Assembly: GCA_003993805.1 (NCBI GenBank)
Contig: RSEF01000018.1
Location: forward strand, 3,756,080 to 3,820,079
Length of the DNA: 64,000 nt
Source of the DNA: Himantopus leucocephalus
Taxonomy: Eukaryota > Chordata > Aves > Charadriiformes > Recurvirostridae
Direction: 5' to 3'
Part shown: piece by piece, positions 56,205 to 64,000 of the stretch
Numbering within the stretch: position 1 is the stretch's first letter
Layout: every line of letters starts with the position of its first letter
Position numbers and translations under genes: made by a program
Notes under the pieces: model-generated
What the model was told of the DNA's origin: nothing
Seen by the model: the letters and a program-made list of their open reading frames with translations, nothing else
Databases searched by the model: none

Positions 56205-56480
56205 AAAGAGAACAGTATATGTATTTAAAAAAAAAAAGAGAGCAATATAAAATAAAAGATTAATTACTGAATAATGGATCCAGAGAGAATAATTACAAAG
56301 CCCCATCTCAATTCAAGGGGTCTAACGCAGCGCAACAGAAAGCTGGAATGGCCTGAGGTTGAAATACAGCTTTAGTAATTAGCAGCTCTTTCATACTCTC
56401 CTTCGCTATTATTTTTTATTGGATGTGGAGATTTATGGATTATATGTGCTTGTGACTAAATTTACACCCCTAATTGCAGC
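56205..56480. promoter_or_regulatory. Candidate regulatory element with clustered TAATTA sites
   Basis: Three exact TAATTA homeodomain cores (56261-56266, 56290-56295, 56376-56381) and a further ctaattgcag (about 56469-56478) fall within about 220 bp of non-repetitive AT-rich sequence. An A-run (56227-56237) and at-rich simple sequence lie at the left edge. The texture resembles the 11830-12270 block. AT content alone raises TAAT frequency, so alignment to other vertebrates is needed. Confidence 0.3.
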
Positions 56481-59400
56481 TTAATGTTTCCGAAGCTCCT
56501 TCTGATTCAGAAGGAAGCAGGTGGGAGGGTTTCTTTCTTGAAAAAGGTGTTTTCCAGCCTCAGGAAAGCAGTAGCAGAAGTCTGGATGCTTGTGAGTGCC
56601 TGAGGCTGCGTGCTCTGCTTGCATGTGTGTGACACTGGTCGGGACTGCCCAGGGACAGAGGCACAACCCTGGTGCTTACCTGCATGGGCCTGACCCACGT
56701 TATCCCCTGGGAGTAGGAATTTTCAGTCTTGTCATCTAAAATACCCAAAAGGAACCTGAGACAGCCTGTTCCTGGGCTTTGCCCTTTGATGGCCCCTTTA
56801 GCTGGCTCTGCCTGCCCCGATGGACCTGTGTGGCTCCGAAGGTCCAAACCCCTGTGGAAGCGTCTGTCTCTAGAGTTGGGGTCTCTTGTACATCACGGAT
56901 GTTCACCTTTCTTAGCAGCTGCTTTGCTGCAATTGAAATCTTCCTTCACATTTGCTTCTGAGATGTATGACCTCTCCTTGGCACTACGGCCTCGTTTTCT
57001 CTGGGATGCTGGCAGTTGTCTCTGCTGCTTGCTGCAGTTGACCTGTCCCCCCAAGAACCCCACTCCCCTCAACGCCCTGCTCTGGCCACGCTCGGTTCAG
57101 GGCTTTTGTCCGTTCTTGTCCCTTTGGTTTCTCTGTCACTCACAGTTGCTCCCTCCAGGCTCGATTTGCTATTTCAATTCATCTTCTCAGCCCTCATATC
57201 CTGTCTCAGCTCCCAGATGTACTTATCAAAACAGACGTTTTCAGCTTTTCCCTCTGCGTGGGTGGGAGGAGAAAGCCACCCTCAGGATGCCTTCCTGGAG
57301 TGGTGACTTTAGCGTTTTGCTGTATCAAGGCATCAGCACATGTGGAATGGGGATTAGTCACAGATGTCCGGTTAACTGAAACGTCCTGGGAGCTGTGACA
57401 CTGCCTGGCCCTTGTCAGGCGCTAGTGGTAAGCACAGTATTAATGTTACGGCACAGAGAAGGGTGGCAGGGCACATGTCACGCCATGATGCTGTCCTGCT
57501 GCTGGGACACTTGCTGCTTTGCATCTGGAGCTTCACAGCTGTGCACTGTCACCATCTCCAACCCTGATGTTGTGATGTATTGGTGGGAGGATGTGGATAT
57601 GGTCAGAATGGGCCACTGCACCCCGAACTAATGTCAAATGGCAGGAAAAATGCATTGAGTGATAATTTAGCGTGGAGTCGCCGTATTAGTTTGGGTGCTA
57701 GAACTTCGTGGCAGCGATGGCTCAGTCCAGAAGAACTGAGCTGCATTTTAAAGGCGATGCTTCAAAACTTGGCCACCAGCGCAGAAGCTGGTAGTTTTGA
57801 ACTGAAGTGCGTGTTTATCTTCTGCATGTGCAAAAACAAGGTTGCAGTCTCAGCCCTGGCACCGCATGTTTTCGTATATATATGTCCGAGGACAGAAAGG
57901 GGAATTGGTAGAGGTCCAAAGGTAACTGGAGTGTAGAGAATCTAAATTGAAAGACACAGTGCATTTTGTTCAAGCTTGTTTTCTTTAGACTCTAATTATA
58001 TACTTTTCCACTTTTCTGGTGAGAGACCTTTTAAATTTTAAATTTTTTTTTTTAAGTTAAAATCAAATGAGCAGCTCAGTGCTCCAGTTTACATTGCAGT
58101 AAATATTTATGACTCCATATAACTGCAGCTCAATTTCCCCTTGTTTCAGGTCCAAATTTTCCCCTCTGCACATCTGGCCCTAAAGCCAGAAGCTTTTATT
58201 CCTGTAAAAGATAAATTGGGGTTGGGATGAGTGAGCAGTGGTTGTAAGTGGAGCATCACGCAGAGGGGTTGCTTTGGGCTCTTTGCCACCCCAAACAAAG
58301 AAAGGGATGACATGCCTTTCCATAGCCACTGACTCTTGGGATCTAGATAGCTACAGAGTCATCCACACTCCAGGTATTGCCTTGGGGCACGCAGTGATGG
58401 TAGGAACCCAGAGAATCTGACGTTGGCCTCTCTTGGAAGCCTTATTCTATGACCCCTCTCAATTTTTCTTCTACCTTTGAAAGCGGTTGTGTGGCATTGG
58501 CATGCTGCAGCATTGCTCAGTGAGCAGCAGTCCTGGGGCTTTGGAGCTTCGGTTTTTGTTTTGTACAGGCCTGCTGCGTAGTCCCAGGTAAGCCAGTGAG
58601 GTGGGACTCATCTGGGCTGGTCAATGGAGAGAGCTGGAGGCTATCAGAAAGTGTCTGAGAGCACTTACTTTAGGATGGAAAGAATAAGCTTCTTGGGAGG
58701 AACCCATTTCCCCACAGGATTATAAGGGACCACAATTTCTTTAGGTAACTACCTTTAGGGATGTGTGAATCATATGCTTTGTCTTAGTTTGGGGTTTTTT
58801 TGGCTGCAAAAGTGGAGTTAGTATCATGCATACCTGAAGAATGCCCTGGGAAGGGGCAGGTGCCAGGTTAAGACAGTGTTCAAGCACCTCACAGTTGTGA
58901 GGAGGCTCTGGCTATATCAGAAAATGCCACAAGTATTGGTACAGAAAAAAGTTCTGATGTCCAGCACCCTGGAGGTGCTGAGCTAAACTTAACAGGACCC
59001 GTTCAGTGGAAGGACACTTGGAGCTGGGCTCACCACTGGCTCCTTCTTTCCAGTGTTGCTAGTCGTATGGTCCTCATCCCCCGCAGCTCAGCGACGGGCC
59101 GGCTCGGGGCTGCAGTTCACCATGGACAACAGCACCATCCCGGGGTGCAGCCTGATGGCGGGAGCTGGGAGGGCCTCAGCTCAAGGACTGGAAGGACAGG
59201 GAAAGATGTCTGTGCCTTGGTGCTGTCCCCCTTCCATCAGGACCTGGGACCCTGCCCATAAGGTCATGTTTTGGGAGTGGTTTGGAGGCTCTGCTCAACA
59301 TGTACTTGGGAAGAGGCAGAGAGAGAGGAGAGGAGTGGGAAGAAGCCCTTTATAAAAGGCTCCATCAGAGTTCAGAAATGTGGCTCCTAAAATGCCACTG

Positions 59401-62122
59401 TCGCCTGATGTGGGTAGCTTAGGGCAATATTTTTGCAGAGTTAAGAACTGCGTGTCAGGGAAGTTACTCCCACTTCGTTTTCCTACAACTGTACCTGATG
59501 AATTTGAAAGAGAGAAATATGTGCTGACATTTGCCATCCGGAGCAGCGATGTGTTCCCGAGCCGGCCAGAAAACAGCCCCAGAGCAGTTGGAGTGGAAGA
59601 AATCGGCAACGTATTCCTCTCGGGCAGCCAGCTGTGCTCTGTACCTTGATTTGTTTCCAGGCTACAATTCAGTTTTTGCTAGGAGGAAGGAACTTCCCTG
59701 GCAGGAGTAATGCAGGAGGGTCCAGAAAAAGGTAGAGTTTACTGATTTAGCTAAACCAGCATGGTTTTTCTCTGTAGGTGAATGCAGGGAGGAGGATGCC
59801 TTCCAGCTGTGTTGCAGGAGAACTGCCGCACCGGTGCTATTTGTGGGGTCAGGTGCTTTGTTCGCGAGAGGTCCCAAAGGGGTGGGAGGGGAGCAGGTGC
59901 TTCAGTTTTCCTGTTTCAGCCTTTGTCTGGCTGCGGGGCTGCCTGGAGCCGGCCGGAGCGGAGCAGGGGCAGGCTGCCAGGGCCAGCTGCAGTCCAGGGC
60001 AGGCACAGCTTTTCCATCCAAAAAAGACAGGGCGCTAGCAGCCCCGCTTCTGCATCATCAGCAGTTGGCCAAGGATCAACCGCAACTTGTCTCGGCGCTT
60101 TTTGGAAGCGTAGGGCATAATTTAGAGAGGCACGCAGCTCAAGGCCAGCTATCTGGGTTGCGTTAGAAAGGGGCACTCGCTGATGTCATGAAACCTTCAT
60201 CAGGGCAGTTTGTCTCGTACTGTCTAAATACTTCTCTTGGGTATAAAGCGGAGGGACTCCCATGCCAGACATGTTTGTTGCTTCCACCAGCTTGAGCCCT
60301 TTGTCCACCCTTTAGTTTGACAGTAGTAGATAGCGGGGCCAGAAGCTGCAGTGGGTGGACAAGTGTGGGCTGGAGGTGCAGGACGAGTGAGATGGTTGAA
60401 AGGTGCTGGTTGTGGTGTGAGCCTGCGAGGTTTTGCTCAGGGCATGAGCTCTAGGACCCCATTGACCACGATGGCACCGTGCTGCTCAGGGCACCCAGGA
60501 GGTCTCTGCAGGAGCTGGTAGCAATAAAAATGGGGAGAATACAGTCTGACATGAAAATTTCAACAAGACGTGCAGAGAGAGTTCTTGTCTTATTTTGCTG
60601 TTCCCTGGTTAAGCCTTGCCTTTTCCCTTTAATAGTTATTGATGATTTCGTAGTTGAGGGAATAGGGCATCAGAGGTGAAAGCAGTGCTTTTTGCATTGC
60701 CTGTGAATCTAGAGGTCCTTCCCTATGGCACAGAAATGGAAAGATGTATGGCCGGGTGGGTGGAAGAGCTGAACACGTGTAGCTGTGGGCACAGCTTAAA
60801 TTGGTATCATCGCTTCAATGTCTAATTTCAGCAGGGTTCACTAACTTAGGATGCTCCAAATTCACACAGTGAGTTAAAGGTAGATACGGCAACAATCTTG
60901 CTGTTTCCATCTCTTGGTTTAGCACCTTGCCCCGAGGACCATCTCCTCTCTCTATGCCTGGAGTTTGTAAGGGAACAACTTCAGAAATCGGGTTATGTGA
61001 GGCTGCAAGTTAACTAGAATAGTGGAAACAAAAGAAATGTCAAAAGCCAGGGGCTTCCTAGTCGAGCGTACATGATTGCTGTTACATAAGCTAATTCAGA
61101 TTGCTATAAAAACCATTAGGTTTTTGAGGTCTTTTTCCCCAGGGAAATGCTGCCAGACCTGTCACACATCTCCTGCAGCTCAGTCACGGGTACCCCCACA
61201 CACAGCATAGCCCTCTATGTGTCATCGTGGTATCTGAGCAAACTGAGTTTGGGAACCGCTCCTGTAAACCTTGGTCCAGACCTTCAGGATGTCCTAACAT
61301 TTACTGCCTCCTTTTTCAGTTTCCCATTGCCATACTGGGATCCAGGCTGTAACACTCCTGGTCCGGCTGGAAGCTGTGGGGATGCACCCAATCTCTTTGC
61401 AGGGTGATGTTTTTAGCACGGACTCTGCCTTTTGCCTTGGTGGAGCGGCAGAGGGGTTAACTAGAGACTTGTGGTTGCAGCCTCATTGCTTTGGATGTGT
61501 CCCTAGATGAGGTCATATGAATTTCTTTGGGCGGCCTCTATTCCCCTTTGTTTTAAGCACCACACTGGTCACCCCAGCTGCGTGGATCTCTGTGCCAAAG
61601 AGCATCCCTGTGCACATGCACCACTAGCTCTCCTCGGGCTCCCTAGCGACAAGCCCTCGTTTGACACGTGTCCTCTTGGTCTTTCTCATCACAAGGGCGA
61701 AGTAGCAAAGGGTGAAGCTTGGTCACCAGCCAGCCTGGAGACCCGCTTCTGCAGCAGCACAGCTCTGCAGGAAAACCTCACTCCAGGCGACAAGAAGTTA
61801 AAGTGAGGTGGTTGCTCTGGATTCAGGTGCTTGGGTTCCTGCACAGGCACACGAGGACGGTGCTTGCATAACGCAGACACGTGGGCTCCAAACTGCCCGG
61901 GAGGGTCCTGTGGGGCTCCCATGTGCTTCAAGCAGAGATGTGCATTACTTACAGTGAATGAGGGAACATAGGCGCTTGTGTGCACAGCTAAGAAATTAAG
62001 GACTAGTGATAGGTGCTGTGGGCCTGTGTGCTACTGAGGGGATGTGCTGAGCGCTGGCTTGTCATCCTCTTCCCTTACAATACCCGTGATTGATGTCCAG
62101 TCTTATGTATAGTCTCTTTCAG
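56481..62122. other. Non-coding stretch, nothing recognised
   Basis: A 216-codon open frame (56729-57379, plus) and frames at 59295-59649 on both strands are not recognised. About 58025-58220 is AT-rich and conserved-looking (ttacattgcagtaaatattt, atgactccatataactgcag). No transposon or RNA gene is visible. Confidence 0.4.
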
Positions 62123-62148
62123 TCTCAAAAGGCTACTGGACACTGCAG
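62123..62148 (+). other. Low-confidence 26-bp microexon candidate
   Basis: The segment is framed by tgtatagtctctttcag, a good acceptor, and CAG|GTGAGT, a full-consensus donor (intron from 62149). It is open in all three frames, as is common for so short a piece. Microexons of this size exist in vertebrate neural genes, but such site pairs also arise by chance. Confidence 0.12.
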
Positions 62149-62175
62149 GTGAGTAGGTAGATATCTTGGTGCTTT

Positions 62176-62245
62176 CTTTGTACAGCACCTGGCATTATGG
62201 GCTCTGGTGTGAGGAAACCAGAGACAGTGAATTATAAATCAGTAG
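62176..62245 (+). repeat. CORE-SINE/MIR-type 3' tail
   Basis: The sequence ttgtacagcacctggcatta followed by tgggctctggt and, further on, gaattataaatcagtag matches the 3' tail common in sauropsid CORE-SINEs (tgtacagcacctagcacaat, ggggtcctggt, then an a/t-rich end). Confidence 0.5.
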
Positions 62246-63404
62246 TTCAGGAATGACCGGGGATTTAATGCTCTGTAATGTTTGGAGGCTTTAGCTGCTG
62301 CCTGTGTCTTTTAGATAATCATCTTCCTCACTGGACTGTGATACGGGTTTGTTGATGAGGTCCACAGGGTTCCCCCATGGAAAGGAGATGTAGCAGTCCT
62401 CCTGGGCTGGAGGAGTTGCATGCTGCAGTAGTCCATGAGTTGAGGTTATTTATCACCTTAGGACCAGACATCTCTGGAGTAAGCTTCTAATGCCCTTTCA
62501 AGAGAACCTCACATCAGCTGCAGCCGAGAGGAGGTGGGAGAGCAGGGAAGGGGAATAGCAATGGGACGTGGTTTTCTCTCATTTGTCTCATGTCATTGTG
62601 AAGGACGGAGAGGGGAAAAAACAAACCAACCAGTCCTCTAGAGGAAAGCACAGTGTCCTGGGAGAGACAAATGTCTTTGTTACCACCTCTGCCAGCCCCA
62701 GCCCATGTCCTGCGAGAAGCATGGCTGCTCTGGGACGTGGCTGACCCAAGGTGCCATGGAGGAGCTGATGGAGCAGGCAAGGAGGAGCCCTCCTGGGGCT
62801 GGGCAGTGAAAGGACACGCTTCCAGCCAAGGTGGCAACGGGCACTGCAGGAGTGGGACAGCTATGGAAGTGTGCGTTTGTGGGGTGTGGTGTCTGGCACC
62901 CGTCCCCTTAAGAACAGGGGAAAAATGATCCAAAGGAGGACTGGTGTGTCTTGACCTGGTCTGTATGTGCTGGTTATCTAAGCTGCTGTGTAGGGTCACG
63001 TTTCTCTCGGTGGAATACATGTGTCTCCCCACGGTGTTTATTTTCTTTGTCTTTTTGTTGCTGAAATGTCAGTTTGCGAATTGCTCTTGGGCATGTTGGC
63101 AGACCAGCTCGTGGCTGCTCAACTTTCCCTCTTCCCCTCAAAGTCTGGTGTCCCTCATCACGTGGGCAGAGGCAAATTCCCGAGCCCGGGCTGCCCACCA
63201 CAGGCATCCTCTGAGCCTCCGAGGCCGGCGCATCCGGCAGTGGCTAGTGTTTACCAAAACCCCTAATTGTACCTTAGGCAGAGAGCACCGATTTACTCGT
63301 TGCTATATTTAGCTTGTGTCTAGGACTGCAAAGGGGACGGGAGCAGAGCCTTTCATGCCCTTTGTTGCAGAGAGATGACTCGGTTGTAAGGCAAGCCTGC
63401 AGCT
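62246..63404. other. Non-coding stretch, nothing recognised
   Basis: A 172-codon minus frame (63032-62514) and a 122-codon plus frame (62944-63312) overlap and match nothing known. No repeat is recognised. Confidence 0.45.
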
Positions 63405-63480
63405 GGGTTAGTGGATAAAGCACTGGAGATGTTCAGGGCTGACCTGCAAAGCGTGAAGTCTCTCTGACGAAACTGTGGGA
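63405..63480 (+). repeat. Possible SINE (MIR/CORE) head fragment
   Basis: The words gggttagtggataaagcact and gggctgacctgcaaagcg recall the tRNA-derived head of MIR/CORE-SINEs (tagtggttagagcactgg). Weak. Confidence 0.25.
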
Positions 63481-64000
63481 GCCGTGAAAGCAATGAGGAA
63501 GGTCCAAGAAAAGCACGAATAGTAAGAGGCATTCTTGATTGACTGACTTGATGGAGGCGTCCCTCCTTGGTTTAACTGTTTTGCAGTTTAATTTTTGGTC
63601 AAAAATACGTTATGGTGTTCAGGGAGGTGTCAGGCCTGGATGATTCTGCTGCTAGATGAGAATAGGGTCGTCTGCCTAATTCTGGAGCATTTTTTCTCCT
63701 GCAGTAGACTGGCCCTTCTTCAGCAATGGGGACTTAAGGCAAGGTAAGCCAATGGTGGTGTCCTCTGGCTGCCTCACACCAAGGCAGCATCTCCCCGTTC
63801 TGTTGCAGCATGGTAACACATGGAGAGAGAGCCTCTTGCCTGTGGTTTCCCCACAGACAGCAGTATTTTGAAAATCCCTGTGTTCAGGGATTCACCTGAA
63901 GAAGGTAAAACAAATATCTCAGTAGGTCTGCCCTTGAGTGAGGTCTCCCCTCCACACCAGAGGAGCTGTTTCAAGAGACAGGAGCAGAGTGTTGCTTCCC
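63481..64000. other. Non-coding stretch with one microexon candidate at 63705-63743
   Basis: At 63705-63743 a 39-bp segment follows a very strong acceptor (cattttttctcctgcag) and precedes GCAAG|GTAAGC. Two of three frames are open; the symmetric phase 1 reading gives DWPFFSNGDLRQ. It is not recognised. The remainder is unique sequence with nothing identifiable. Confidence 0.2.

Noticed and set aside
56729..57379. 216-codon open frame
   Set aside because: No motif, pyrimidine-rich codons throughout, and no splice or promoter context.
1..64000. CRISPR arrays, operons, prophage or other prokaryotic systems
   Set aside because: CR1 LINEs, MIR fragments, CpG depletion outside small patches and lack of dense coding show vertebrate nuclear DNA.

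Overview
The window looks like a bird chromosome segment that is almost entirely non-coding. Three pieces of CR1 LINE (the dominant avian retrotransposon) are recognisable. One is a 5'-truncated minus-strand copy at about 30681-31050. One is a plus-strand copy at about 34733-35202 that ends in the CR1-type ATTCTATG tail. The third runs into a 100-N assembly gap at 8970-9069. Interspersed-repeat density is otherwise low, with short, worn MIR/CORE-SINE fragments, as expected of an avian or other sauropsid genome. I see no bacterial-style gene organisation, no CRISPR array, no rRNA and no convincing tRNA.

I found no protein-coding gene that I can name. The open frames of up to about 257 codons are serine-, leucine-, cysteine- and proline-rich, overlap one another on both strands, and match no family I recognise. 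The best reading is intergenic or intronic DNA. Some signals could belong to a gene: a well-formed poly(A) signal at 230-235, three small CpG-dense patches (about 19860-20000, 28880-29120 and 53965-54137), a TATA/MEF2-type box at 52662-52671, and several short open segments framed by good splice sites. The most tempting of these are a CpG-rich ATG exon with a consensus donor (29071-29092), a 69-bp segment (44927-44995), a 303-bp segment (34058-34360) and two microexon-like segments near the right end. All are low-confidence and need transcript or comparative data.

Layout: 1-4.7 kb, possible transcript 3' end, a perfect CRE and a conserved-looking stretch. 4.7-9.1 kb, two unmerged assembly joins and the CR1/gap. 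9-12.3 kb, AT-rich DNA ending in the strongest enhancer candidate (11830-12270), packed with TAATTA sites, a TAATNNATTA dimer site and a POU octamer. 12.3-19.5 kb, featureless except for a triple assembly duplication at 14.6-15.1 kb. 19.6-30.3 kb, GC-rich with two CpG patches, four MIR fragments and a second homeodomain-site cluster. 30.7-35.2 kb, two CR1 copies. 35-52 kb, mostly featureless, with a 217-bp assembly duplication at 41.3-41.7 kb and low-confidence exon candidates at 45-46 kb. 52-64 kb, a TATA-like box, a CpG patch, a perfect 12-bp inverted repeat, a third homeodomain-site cluster and a CORE-SINE tail.

The best-supported unusual observation concerns the assembly. All five isolated single Ns sit between near-identical direct repeats (31-217 bp), so they mark overlapping contig ends that were never merged. 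At 14620-15128 a small contig carrying the alternative allele has been wedged between two overlapping contigs of the first allele. These duplications are very probably not real.
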